Origin: Asaia bogorensis
GTDB lineage: Bacteria > Pseudomonadota > Alphaproteobacteria > Reyranellales > Reyranellaceae
Direction of reading: 5' to 3'
DNA: 39,266 bases
Assembly (NCBI GenBank): GCA_945905835.1
Contig: CAMDQJ010000028.1
Coordinates: 1 to 39,266, forward strand
Below the pieces are notes generated by a model. That model was given only the letters and a program-made list of their open reading frames with translations, was not told the origin of the DNA and made no database searches. A program made the translations under genes and the position numbers. This document shows, piece after piece, positions 15,823-24,832 of this stretch. Within the stretch, counting starts at the first letter, position 1. Each line of letters opens with the position of its first letter.

Positions 15823-18192
15823 ATGACCACACTCGGCCCCGTCCAGCGCCTGAAAATCCTGCGCGAGCTGGAGCGCAAGGTCCTGTGGCTGTCGGCCTGG
15901 ACCATCCATCACGCCAACCACCTGCGGCCCAACCGCGACGGGTTGAAGGTCGGCGGGCACCAGGCGTCGTGCGCGTCGCTGGCGACGGTAATGACGGCGC
16001 TCTATTTCTCGGTGCTGCGGCCGGAAGACCGCGTGGCGGTGAAGCCGCATGCCTCGCCGGTGTTCCACGCCATCCAGTACCTGTTCGGCCACCAGACCCG
16101 CGACAAGCTGGAGCGCTTCCGGGCGCTGGGCGGGGCGCAGTCCTATCCCTCGCGCACCAAGGATGCCGACGACGTCGATTTCTCGACCGGCTCGGTCGGG
16201 CTGGGCGTCGCCATGACGCTCTTCAGCTCGATCGTGCAGGACTATGTGCGACTGAAGAACCTCGGCGACGACAAGCGTCCGCCCTCTGAACAAAAAATTG
16301 GCCGCATGGTGGCGCTGGTCGGCGACGCCGAGCTCGACGAGGGCAATATCTTCGAAGCACTCCTCGAAGGCTGGAAGCACGACGTGCGGAATCTCTGGTG
16401 GGTGATCGACTACAACCGCCAGAGCCTCGACGGCGTCGTCAACGACCGCCTGTTCGGGCGGATCGGCGAGATGTTCGAGCTGGTGGGCTGGCGCGTCGTC
16501 ACGCTGAAATACGGCAAGCTTCTGGAAGCGGCCTTCGCCCAGCCCGACGGCACCAACCTGCGCGACTGGATCGATGCCTGCCCCAACTCGCTCTATTCGG
16601 CGCTGGTCTATATGGGCGGTGCCGGCTGGCGCGAGGCGCTGACGCGCGATCTCAACCAGTTCCCCGGCGTGCGCCGCATCCTCGAGCAGCACGACGATGC
16701 AGCACTGCACCGCCTGATGACCAACCTCGCCGGCAACGACATGCAGGCCGTGCTCGGCGCCTTCGAGGGCGTCGACGACGACAAGCCGACCTGCTTCATC
16801 GCCTACACCATCAAGGGCCAGGGCTTGCCCTTCGCCGGCCACAAGGACAACCATTCCGGCCTCATGACGCTCGACCAGATGGCCGGCTTCAAGAAGGGCA
16901 TGGAAATCGCCGACGGCCAGGAATGGGACCGCTTCGCCGGCCTGAAATCCACACCGGCCGAGCTTCAGGGCTTCTTGGACACCGCCCCCTTCAATTCAGA
17001 ATGCCGCCGCCGCACCGAGGCGCCGGTGATCGCGATCCCGGCCGCCTTGCCCAAACCCAACGACAAGAAGTCGAGCACGCAGGAAGGCTTCGGCAAGATC
17101 CTGAACGCGATCGCGGCCGAGGACAGCGAGCTCAGCCGGCGCATCGTCACGACCTCGCCCGACGTCTCGGTCTCGACCAATCTCGGCGCCTGGATCAACC
17201 GCCGCGGCCTGTTCGGCCACAGCGAGGCCGAGGACGTGTTCCGCGAGCTCAAGGTCGTGTCGGCGCAGCTGTGGCGCCAGACGCCCAAGGGCCAGCACAT
17301 CGAGCTGGGCATCGCCGAGAACAACCTGTTCATCCAGCTCGCCGCCATGGGCCTCAGCCACGAGCTGTTCGGCGCCCGCCTGCTGCCGATCGGCACGCTC
17401 TACGATCCCTTCATCGCCCGCGGCCTCGATGCCCTGAACTACGCCTGCTACCAGGACGCCCGCTTCATGATCGTGGCGACGCCCTCGGGCGTGACCCTGG
17501 CGCCCGAGGGCGGCGCCCACCAGAGCATCCACACGCCGCTCATTGGCATCGGCCAGCCCGGCCTGCTCAGCTACGAGCCGGCCTATGTCGACGAGCTGGC
17601 GATCCTGATGCGCCACGGCCTCGACCACATGCAACAGCCGAAAGGCGGCTCGGTCTATCTGCGGCTCTCGACCCGCAGCCTGGCGCAGCCGCAGCGGACC
17701 CTGTCGGCCGGGCAGGCGGCCTCGATCATCGAGGGCGGCTACTGGTACGCCGCGCCCGAGCCGGGGGCCGACGTCGCCATCGTCGCCATGGGCGCGGTCA
17801 CGCCTGAAGCGATCGCGGCGCACGAAAGTGTCGCGCGGGATTTTGCCGGCGCCGGCCTTTTGGTCCTGACCTCGCCCGACCGGCTGCACGCCGACTGGCT
17901 GGCCGCCCAGCGCGCGCGGGGCCGCACCGCCGGACGGGTCGACACCTCGGCCAGCCCGGTCGAGCGGCTGCTCAGCCCCCTGTCGCGCGACGCGCGGATC
18001 GTCACCGTCATGGACGGCCATCCGCTGGCGCTGTCCTGGCTGGGCTCGGTGCGCGGCCAGCGCGTGGTGCCACTCGGCATCGAAGGCTTCGGCCAGTCCG
18101 GCGATATCCCCGACCTCTACCGGACCTACCGGCTCGACGCGGCGGCCATCGTCGACGCGGTGGCCAGATCAGTTGCCCTGGCGGTCGGCTGA
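15823..18192 (+). CDS. Transketolase/pyruvate-dehydrogenase-E1-like thiamine diphosphate enzyme
   Basis: This 789-aa enzyme is of the homodimeric AceE/transketolase-like type, with a ThDP- and Mg-binding motif starting GDAELDEGN at residue 167 and ending near YNRQSLDG, a central pyrimidine-binding domain with the conserved ELGIAENN segment around residue 490, and a C-terminal transketolase domain. It is shorter than AceE (about 890 aa), which fits the MdeB-like subgroup thought to decarboxylate 2-oxoacids other than pyruvate. No lipoyl E2 gene is nearby, so it would need a shared E2 or work alone. It is divergent from an Lrp/AsnC regulator, which suggests amino-acid- or 2-oxoacid-induced expression. 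Confidence 0.88.
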   Translation: MTTLGPVQRLKILRELERKVLWLSAWTIHHANHLRPNRDGLKVGGHQASCASLATVMTALYFSVLRPEDRVAVKPHASPVFHAIQYLFGHQTRDKLERFRALGGAQSYPSRTKDADDVDFSTGSVGLGVAMTLFSSIVQDYVRLKNLGDDKRPPSEQKIGRMVALVGDAELDEGNIFEALLEGWKHDVRNLWWVIDYNRQSLDGVVNDRLFGRIGEMFELVGWRVVTLKYGKLLEAAFAQPDGTNLRDWIDACPNSLYSALVYMGGAGWREALTRDLNQFPGVRRILEQHDDAALHRLMTNLAGNDMQAVLGAFEGVDDDKPTCFIAYTIKGQGLPFAGHKDNHSGLMTLDQMAGFKKGMEIADGQEWDRFAGLKSTPAELQGFLDTAPFNSECRRRTEAPVIAIPAALPKPNDKKSSTQEGFGKILNAIAAEDSELSRRIVTTSPDVSVSTNLGAWINRRGLFGHSEAEDVFRELKVVSAQLWRQTPKGQHIELGIAENNLFIQLAAMGLSHELFGARLLPIGTLYDPFIARGLDALNYACYQDARFMIVATPSGVTLAPEGGAHQSIHTPLIGIGQPGLLSYEPAYVDELAILMRHGLDHMQQPKGGSVYLRLSTRSLAQPQRTLSAGQAASIIEGGYWYAAPEPGADVAIVAMGAVTPEAIAAHESVARDFAGAGLLVLTSPDRLHADWLAAQRARGRTAGRVDTSASPVERLLSPLSRDARIVTVMDGHPLALSWLGSVRGQRVVPLGIEGFGQSGDIPDLYRTYRLDAAAIVDAVARSVALAVG

Positions 18193-18205
18193 GATTTCCC
18201 GGGAT

Positions 18206-18293
18206 TCCCGACAGTTTCCCGACGGGTCGGGAAACATTCGATGCAGGTGGCATCGGCACTTTTGGCCATTTTCCCGATTTCCCGTCCGACCCC
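18206..18293 (-). repeat. Structured intergenic repeat, family A, copy 2 (inverted)
   Basis: This is the reverse-complement homologue of 2063-2151, of almost the same length. The outer pair GGGTCGG (18224-18230) and CCGACCC (18286-18292) is kept exactly, and CGGGAAA/TTTCCCG can extend it. The inner CGATG/CATCGG hairpin is kept with a changed loop. It lies just past the stop of the transketolase-like gene and before the decayed Fic gene. Confidence 0.75.
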
Positions 18294-18331
18294 TTATTAA
18301 TGGGTGTAAACAGGTATAGACGCTCTGTCGG

Positions 18332-19362
18332 ATGGAAACAGGTGTATATTCGGGCTTGGTCGCCGAGATCGATGAGTTCAAGGGCGCGTGACGGGCGCTG
18401 GCGACGATGGCGCCGGACCGTCTGGCGGCGCTGCACCGGGTGGCCGCGGTCGAGAGCATCGGCGCCTCCTCGCGCCTCGACGGCGGCAAGCTCGGCGGAC
18501 CTTGCCGTCGAGTCGCTGGTCGGCTTCGGCCCGGGCACCAAGGTCCTTGGTGGCCGCGACGAGCAGGAGGCGGCCGGCTACGCCGAGGCGCTGGAGGCGA
18601 TCCTGCGCACCTGGCAGACCGCCACTCTCAGCCAGACCTACATCCGCCAGCTCCACCGCGACCTGCTGGCCCATAGCGACAAGACCACCTGGCACCGCGG
18701 CAACTACAAGAACCTGCCCAACCCCATCCCCGCCCTCGACGCCGACGGCAAGCAGGCCGGCATCCTGCTCGATACCGCGAGCCCCTTCGACACCCCACGC
18801 CTGATGACCGAGCTCACCGCCTGGCTCGCCGCGGCCCGCGAGCAGCGCCAGCTCCACCCTCTATTGCTGATCGCCGTCTTCAACGCGGTTTTCCTGGAAA
18901 TCCACCCCATGCAGGAGGGCAACGGCCGCTTGGCCCGCCTGCTCACCACCCTGCTGCTGCAGCAGGCGGGCTACGCCTATATCCCCTACGCCTCGCTCGA
19001 CGGCGTCCTCGAGCAGGACCGGGCGGGCTACCTCCAGGCCCTCCGCCAGACCCAGACGACGATCCGCAGGCCCGCGCCCGACTGGCAGCCCTGGCTGCTG
19101 TTCTTCCTGCGCGCTTCACCGCCAGATGCAGGGCCTCGCCGCCACGCTCGAGCGCGAGAAAGCCGTGCTGCGCCGCCTGCCCGACCTGTCGCTGCGCGTC
19201 GTCGACCATGCCCGCGAACATGGCCGGGTCAGCGTCGGCGACATGATCAGACTGACCGGCGCCAGCCGCAACACGCTGAAGCAGCAACTCCGCCTGCTGG
19301 TCGACAACGGCCACCTCGCCCGCCACGGCGGCGGCCGCTTGACCTGGTACACGCTGCCGTGA
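18332..19362 (+). pseudogene. Fic-family AMP-transferase-like gene, decayed
   Basis: Joined across three lesions, this reads as a normal-sized (about 345-aa) Fic-domain protein with an N-terminal DUF4172-like region, a Fic core and a C-terminal winged helix. The Fic motif HPMQEGNGRLAR is intact, and an inhibitory-helix motif SSRLDG precedes it. The lesions are TGA at 18389-18391, where the family has Trp (EFKGA-stop-RAL), a frame change near 18491-18495, and another near 19108-19114. The two frame changes are each best explained by loss of two bases in a CTCT or GCGCGC run. Fic proteins transfer AMP to target proteins and are often toxins or effectors, and such genes decay easily. Repeats flank it on both sides. 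Confidence 0.8.
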
Positions 19363-19386
19363 AGGCGCCGTCCCGTTGTTCGTACT

Positions 19387-19476
19387 CGTCGCCCCGAGCA
19401 AAGCCGAGGGGCCTCTTTTCGTCTACCGCTAAAAGAGGTCCCTCCACTTCGCCCTTCGGGCTCCGGTCGGGACGAC
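19387..19476 (+). repeat. Palindromic intergenic repeat, family B, copy 2
   Basis: This is a 90-bp imperfect palindrome, same orientation as 2187-2294 and shorter in the loop region. The ends are GTCGCCCCGAGC and GGTCGGGACGAC; the inner arms CGAGGGGCCTCTTTT and AAAAGAGGTCCCTCC pair well. It fills the gap between the Fic remnant and mtnA. Confidence 0.8.
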
Positions 19477-19522
19477 GGTGTACCTTGACCGCGCAGTCAA
19501 ACCGCCCGAGTTTCCCGCCAGC

Positions 19523-20617
<1,095 letters not shown>

Positions 20618-20658
20618 CCACCCCCGTCGTCGCCGTCGCCCTGCCCGTCGCCCTACCC

Positions 20659-20775
20659 GTCGTCCCGACCGAAGCCGAGCGTAGCGAGGCGCAGTGGAGG
20701 GACCTTTTTTCGCTCCGAACGAAAAGAGGCCCCTCGGCTCAGCGCGGAGATTACTCCGCGCGACTCGGGGCGACG
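20659..20775 (-). repeat. Palindromic intergenic repeat, family B, copy 3 (inverted)
   Basis: This is a 117-bp copy in the opposite orientation to the other two, starting GTCGTCCCGACC and ending CTCGGGGCGACG. The GGAGGGACCTTTTTT and AAAAGAGGCCCCTCGG arms are conserved, and a separate CGCGGAG/CTCCGCG hairpin is present inside. It is preceded by a short run of CCCGTCG-type tandem units (20626-20662) and ends just before the truncated MFS gene. Confidence 0.78.
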
Positions 20776-20780
20776 GAGAC

Positions 20781-21641
20781 GTGAACCGCATTCCCGGCGG
20801 CCGGGTAACGCTGGCGCCGGGGCTCACCCAGATCATCGGCTGGGGCACCACCTTCCTGATGCTGGCGGTGCTCGGCCGGCACATCCAGGACGACCTCGCG
20901 CTGCCCGCCGAGCTGATCTTCGCCGGCATCACCGTGCTGTTCGCCACGGGCGCGGTGGTGGCGCCGCGTATCGGCCGGGTGATGGACCGCACCGGCGCGC
21001 GCGTCCTCATGAGCGTGGGCTCGCTGCTCTATGCCGCCTCACTGGCCGCCCTGGCGATGAGCCAGGGCCTCGTCTCGTACCTGCTGTGCTGGGCGGCCCT
21101 CGACATCGCTTCGGCGCTGGCGCTGAACACCCCGGCCAGCATCGCGCTGGTCCGAGTCGCGGGCCCGCAGGCACGCCAGGCGATCGCGCTGCTGGCCATC
21201 CTCGGCGGCTTCGCCTCAACGCTGTTCTGGCCGATCACCGGCGCGCTCGAATCAGCCTTCGGCTGGCGCGGCGCGCTGCTGGTCTATGCATCGGTGCATC
21301 TGCTGGTCTGCGCCCCGGCCCATGCGCTGCTGCTGCCCGGCCTCCGAGCCCGGCGCCGGCGGCACCGTTGCGATAACCCTGCAGCGCGAGCTCCAGATGC
21401 ACCTCAAGCCGCCGGCGGGCGACGGCCAGACATGGCGGCGCTGCGGCAAGCCGATCAGCTGAGCGCCAACGGCACCAGCCGGCGGAACAGGCCGGGTCAA
21501 ACCAGATGGATTGGGGCGGATGCGGCCAAGGCCGTAGCCGGGAGAGTTCCCCGGCGCCCGGACCGGCGACAAGATTGCCGCCGGACGGTAACGCGTCGTG
21601 TCAGACGGGATCCGGGCCCAAGCCTTAGCCCGCCGCCTTGA
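20781..21641 (+). pseudogene. MFS transporter, N-terminal half only
   Basis: A GTG start with GGAG six bases upstream begins a protein with about six membrane segments and typical major-facilitator features, including the loop RIGRVMDRTGAR between helices 2 and 3. Homology-like sequence stops at about 21340 after HALLLPG; the frame then continues as Arg/Pro-rich, non-membrane sequence to a stop at 21641. The second six helices are absent, so the gene has lost its 3' half. A short stretch in another frame (21345-21462) has coding-like codon use and may be the 3' end of a different gene brought next to it by the deletion. Confidence 0.7.
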
Positions 21642-21831
21642 GGTTCGCGGCAGCGTCCTTGCCGCGCTCATTCACGACTTCGTAGCTGATCTTCTGGCCT
21701 TCGTTGAGGCCGTTCATGCCCGCACGCTCGACGGCACTGATGTGAACGAAAACGTCCTTGCCGCCGTTGTCCGGCTGGATGAAGCCGAAGCCCTTGGTCG
21801 CGTTGAACCACTTAACCGTGCCTGTAGCCAT
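21625..21831 (-). CDS. Cold-shock-domain protein (CspA family)
   Basis: This 68-aa single cold-shock domain binds single-stranded RNA/DNA and acts as an RNA chaperone. RNP1 (KGFGFIQP) and RNP2 (VFVHIS) are present, along with the usual [10 protein letters not shown] start. The upstream in-frame extension to 21927 lacks family sequence, so ATG 21831 is used. The leader (21832-21927) contains a GCTCC/GGAGC hairpin (21889-21905) and could be a structured cold-shock 5' UTR, though this is not demonstrated. The 3' end overlaps the open frame trailing from the MFS remnant. Confidence 0.95.
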   Translation of the reverse strand: MATGTVKWFNATKGFGFIQPDNGGKDVFVHISAVERAGMNGLNEGQKISYEVVNERGKDAAANLKAAG

Positions 21832-21923
21832 GACGAATATCCCAATTATGCGGGCCGAGAAGGAGAGAACGGTGCGCCCGCAGCAACCGCTCCGGCGTAA
21901 GGAGCCGGAACAGTGAAACCCTG

Positions 21924-22325
21924 TCAAGCCGCCTGCCGCTTGGCCAGGAGGTCGATTTCGACCTTGGCGCCACGGGCAAGGCCGGTGACGCCGATGCAGG
22001 TCCGCGCCGGACGGCGGTCGGCGGGGAAGTAATTCGCATAGATCGCGTTCATTTTCGGGTAGTCGGGCTCGAAATCGGTGAGGTAGATGCGGGCGTAGAT
22101 CACGTGCTCGAGGCCGAGCTTGAGGCCGGCCAGCACGATCTTGAGGTTTTCCATGACCCGCACGGTCTGGCCCTCGACGTCGGGCGCCAGCGGCCTGTTG
22201 TCGTCGTCGGGATGGGTCGGCATCTGGCCGGTGACGAAGACCCAGCCATCGACCTCGACGGCGTGGCTGAACGGCGCGACCGGCGTCGGCGCACCGGGGA
22301 TCATGAAAAAGAGCGGCGGGCTCAT
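21924..22325 (-). CDS. RidA (YjgF/UK114) family protein
   Basis: This 133-aa protein is of the RidA family, whose members speed hydrolysis of reactive 2-aminoacrylate and related enamines or act on other imines. The family core is clear: [18 protein letters not shown], the ENLKIVLAG helix, YLTDF, and PARTCIGV with the catalytic Arg. ATG at 22325 is used; a second ATG at 22304 (MIPGAPTPV) begins nearer the family consensus and neither has a strong Shine-Dalgarno. It is divergent from an alpha/beta hydrolase with 30 bp between starts. Confidence 0.9.
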   Translation of the reverse strand: MSPPLFFMIPGAPTPVAPFSHAVEVDGWVFVTGQMPTHPDDDNRPLAPDVEGQTVRVMENLKIVLAGLKLGLEHVIYARIYLTDFEPDYPKMNAIYANYFPADRRPARTCIGVTGLARGAKVEIDLLAKRQAA

Positions 22326-22355
22326 GGGGAGTTTCTTTCTGTTAGGCTGGTTGCG

Positions 22356-23054
22356 ATGACGACAAGCAAGACGCGTACCCTCGTCCTCCTGCCGGGCTAC
22401 CTGTGCGATGCCGAATTGTGGGCCGACATGGTGCCCGATCTCCAGGCGCTGGGCCAAGTTCACCATGGCAATCTCTACGCCGACGACACCCTCGACGGCA
22501 TGGCGCGGCGCGTGCTGGCCGAAGCGCCGCAACAGTTCGTGCTGGTTGGCTTCTCGATGGGCGGGTTCGTGGCGCGGGTGCTGGCGCTGATGGCGCCGGA
22601 GCGCGTGGCGGGCGTGGCCTTCGTCGCCTCCTCGGCGCGCGGCTACTCGGCGGAGGAGAACGAACGGCGCAAGGCCGGCGCCGCTCCCGGCATCCGGCCG
22701 CCCCGTGTCGGGACGGGCGCGCCGGGGCTGCATCCCGACCGCGAGAACGATCCCGGGCTGCTGGCGCGCCTGCGCGGCATGCAGAAGCGGCTCGGGCCGG
22801 AGGTGCGGACGCGCCAGGCGGCACTGGTGCGCCGCGACGGCTACGGCGATCTCGAACGCATCAATTGTCCCTCGCTGGTCGTGGCCTGCCGCCACGACCG
22901 GCTGCGCTCGTTCGCCGAAACCGAGCGCATGGCGCGCCACCTGCGCCATTCGAGCTTCGAGGTGATCGAGGATTGCGGCCACATGGCGCCGCTCGAACGA
23001 CCGCGCGAGCTGGCGGCGCTGCTCGCCGGGTGGATCAGCCGCGAGGGGCTTTAG
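22356..23054 (+). CDS. Alpha/beta hydrolase
   Basis: This 232-aa hydrolase has an alpha/beta fold with LLPGYLCDAELW at the N-terminus, a classical nucleophile elbow GFSMGG (Ser67), the acid in CRHDRL and His209 in DCGHMAPLERP, so the catalytic triad is complete. The middle section (about residues 105-128, rich in Gly/Pro/Arg) aligns poorly with the family and could hide a compensated frame change. Likely a carboxylesterase or lactonase of unknown substrate. The 3' end overlaps the convergent DUF3592 gene by 4 bp. Confidence 0.83.
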   Translation: MTTSKTRTLVLLPGYLCDAELWADMVPDLQALGQVHHGNLYADDTLDGMARRVLAEAPQQFVLVGFSMGGFVARVLALMAPERVAGVAFVASSARGYSAEENERRKAGAAPGIRPPRVGTGAPGLHPDRENDPGLLARLRGMQKRLGPEVRTRQAALVRRDGYGDLERINCPSLVVACRHDRLRSFAETERMARHLRHSSFEVIEDCGHMAPLERPRELAALLAGWISREGL

Positions 23055-23467
23055 GCTGCCCGCAGGCGCCGCGCGATCGCCCAGACGACGAAGGCGGCCG
23101 CCAGCCAGACGCAGCCGAAGCCGGTGATGAACAGCACCGGCAGCCACAACCGGTCGAAACTGTCGATCTGGAAGTCGTCGGGATCGGCGGCGCGGTAGAC
23201 GATCTTCAATTTATCACCGACCGCGACCCCAGGCGAGGCGACGGCGATGTCCTTGACCTCGCGCGTTTGGCCGTCGGCGGTGCGAAAACGCAGGATCGGG
23301 GCGTGCATGCGGCTGATCAGGCGCAGCTCGACGATCTCGGCCTCGGCATGCACGCCGTGCAGCGCCAGGCTGCGGCTGCTCATGCCCAGCGCCACGCCGC
23401 CGGCCACGACCAGGGCGCCGATGCCCAGCATCAGCCAGCCGACCCAGCGCCAGGTGGTGTCTTTCAT
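23051..23467 (-). CDS. DUF3592-domain membrane protein
   Basis: This 138-aa protein has an N-terminal helix (about residues 8-28), a periplasm- or cytosol-facing beta domain with AEAEIVELRL, ILRFRTADGQTREV and VGDKLKIVYRAADP, and a C-terminal helix (about 107-130), the organisation of DUF3592. Function unknown. Its ATG overlaps the TGA of the preceding gene in an ATGA arrangement (23464-23467), so it is translationally coupled as the last gene of the galM-SDR operon. Confidence 0.8.
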   Translation of the reverse strand: MKDTTWRWVGWLMLGIGALVVAGGVALGMSSRSLALHGVHAEAEIVELRLISRMHAPILRFRTADGQTREVKDIAVASPGVAVGDKLKIVYRAADPDDFQIDSFDRLWLPVLFITGFGCVWLAAAFVVWAIARRLRAA

Positions 23468-24057
23468 TTGGGATGCAGCCGGCGCCAGACGTTGCCGAAG
23501 ATCAGGCGGCCCTTCTCGATCATCGCGGCGTCGAGCACGACTGGGCCGACCGCATCAGCCAGCGACAGGCGCTCGATGAAATAGACGGTGACGCGGCGGG
23601 TGGTGAACTCGGCCAGCTCGACCTGGTCGATGCGCAGCGCCGGCCAGGGAATCGCGCGGCCGCCGGCCACCAGGCCCTCGGCGTCGGCCACGATCTTGCT
23701 GCCGACCGGCGGCAGGCCCGAGGCGCGCGGGCCCAACTTCTCGTTCCAGATGCGCACGCGGCGGCGCAGCATCCAGGTGAGGACAAGGGCCAGCGCGAAA
23801 TTGATCGAGACGGCTCCGCCGAAGACCACCGCCTGGTCCGGCGGGTCGGCGAGCAGCGTCATGCCGAGCGAGGCCGCGACCGAAATGCCGCCCAGGATGA
23901 TGAACAGCCACTTGGTCTGGCTGATGTAGGCGGCGGTGGCGGCCTCGGGCGTCAGGATCGCGCCCTCGACGCGCTCTTCCTGGCGCACCGAGCTGATGTA
24001 GCCCTCCTGCTCGGGCGTGAACGCATCCTGCAGCTTGTTGCCGATCAGGACGCGCAT
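23464..24057 (-). CDS. Two-helix membrane protein with C-terminal PH-like domain
   Basis: This 197-aa protein has a cytosolic N-terminus, two adjacent hydrophobic helices (about residues 48-68 and 78-98), a basic RRRVRIW junction and a C-terminal domain with alternating strands (SKIVADAEGLVAGG, IPWPALRIDQVELAEF, RRVTVYFIE) that reads like YcxB or bacterial PH-like domains. No exact family is recognised. The start overlaps the SDR stop by one base (TGATG at 24055-24059), and its stop overlaps the DUF3592 start, so it is firmly inside the operon. Confidence 0.72.
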   Translation of the reverse strand: MRVLIGNKLQDAFTPEQEGYISSVRQEERVEGAILTPEAATAAYISQTKWLFIILGGISVAASLGMTLLADPPDQAVVFGGAVSINFALALVLTWMLRRRVRIWNEKLGPRASGLPPVGSKIVADAEGLVAGGRAIPWPALRIDQVELAEFTTRRVTVYFIERLSLADAVGPVVLDAAMIEKGRLIFGNVWRRLHPK

Positions 24058-24824
24058 CAGCTCCGGCCGCCATCGACGGTGAAGTTCTGCGCCGTCACCA
24101 GCCGGCTGTCGTCGGCGCCGAGCCACAGCGCCATGCGCGCGATGTCGGGCGGGTAAAGTTTTTCCTTGAGGCATTGCGCGGCCATCTGGCCGGCCTCGGC
24201 CTCGGGCGTCAGCCACAGGTCGATCTGGCGCTGGGTCATGATCCAGCCCGGCGTGATCGAGTTGAGGCGGATCCTGTCGCCGCCGAGGTCGCGGGCGAGG
24301 CCGCGCGTCATGCCGATCACCGCCGCCTTGGCCGATTGGTAGACCGAGAGGTTGGGCGTCATGACGTGGTAGCTGACGGAACTGAAGTTCACGATCGAGC
24401 CGCCGCCCGCCTTCTTCATGCCGGGCGCCACCGACTGGATGGCGAAGTAGGCGTGGCGCAGGTTGACGGCGATTCGCTCGTCATAGAATTCCGGCGTCAC
24501 TGAATCGAGCGTGTGGCGGTCGTCGCGCGCAGCGTTGTTGACCAGCACGGTGACGGCGCCGAGCGTGGCCGCGACTTCTGCGAGCACGGCCTGATAGGCC
24601 TTGATGTCGCGCACGTCGCACTTGCGATAGAGCGGCGCGGGATGGCCTGCCGCGGCGATCTTCTTCACCAGCGCGGTCGAGGCTGCGTCGTCGATGTCGA
24701 CGAAGGCCACCTTCGAGCCCTGCTCGGCGAAATGCTCGACGATGGACGCGCCGATGCCCGAGCCGCCGCCCGAGATGAAGACGGTGCGATCTTTGAGACT
24801 GGGGTAGATGGCGAAGGGCAGCAT
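24057..24824 (-). CDS. Short-chain dehydrogenase/reductase
   Basis: This 255-aa NAD(P)-dependent SDR has the glycine-rich cofactor motif SGGGSGIG (18-25), Asp43/Asp45-type charge after the second strand (FVDIDD) favouring NAD, NNAA at 96-99, catalytic Tyr162-x3-Lys166, and the VDGG C-terminal motif. Next to an aldose 1-epimerase it is most likely a sugar (aldose) dehydrogenase such as a galactose or xylose type that takes the anomer supplied by GalM, but the substrate is an inference from context. The ATG lies 9 bp after the GalM stop. Confidence 0.87.
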   Translation of the reverse strand: MLPFAIYPSLKDRTVFISGGGSGIGASIVEHFAEQGSKVAFVDIDDAASTALVKKIAAAGHPAPLYRKCDVRDIKAYQAVLAEVAATLGAVTVLVNNAARDDRHTLDSVTPEFYDERIAVNLRHAYFAIQSVAPGMKKAGGGSIVNFSSVSYHVMTPNLSVYQSAKAAVIGMTRGLARDLGGDRIRLNSITPGWIMTQRQIDLWLTPEAEAGQMAAQCLKEKLYPPDIARMALWLGADDSRLVTAQNFTVDGGRS

Positions 24825-24832
24825 GGCGGGCC

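Noticed and set aside
18308-18348. Direct repeat AAACAGGT(G)TATA before the Fic gene as a promoter or operator
   Set aside because: Only two short copies, with no conserved -35/-10 spacing; the gene is decayed, so a functional reading is not supported.
20623-20662. CCCGTCG-type tandem run after mtnA
   Set aside because: Units are irregular and short; it is probably degenerate edge material of the family B repeat.
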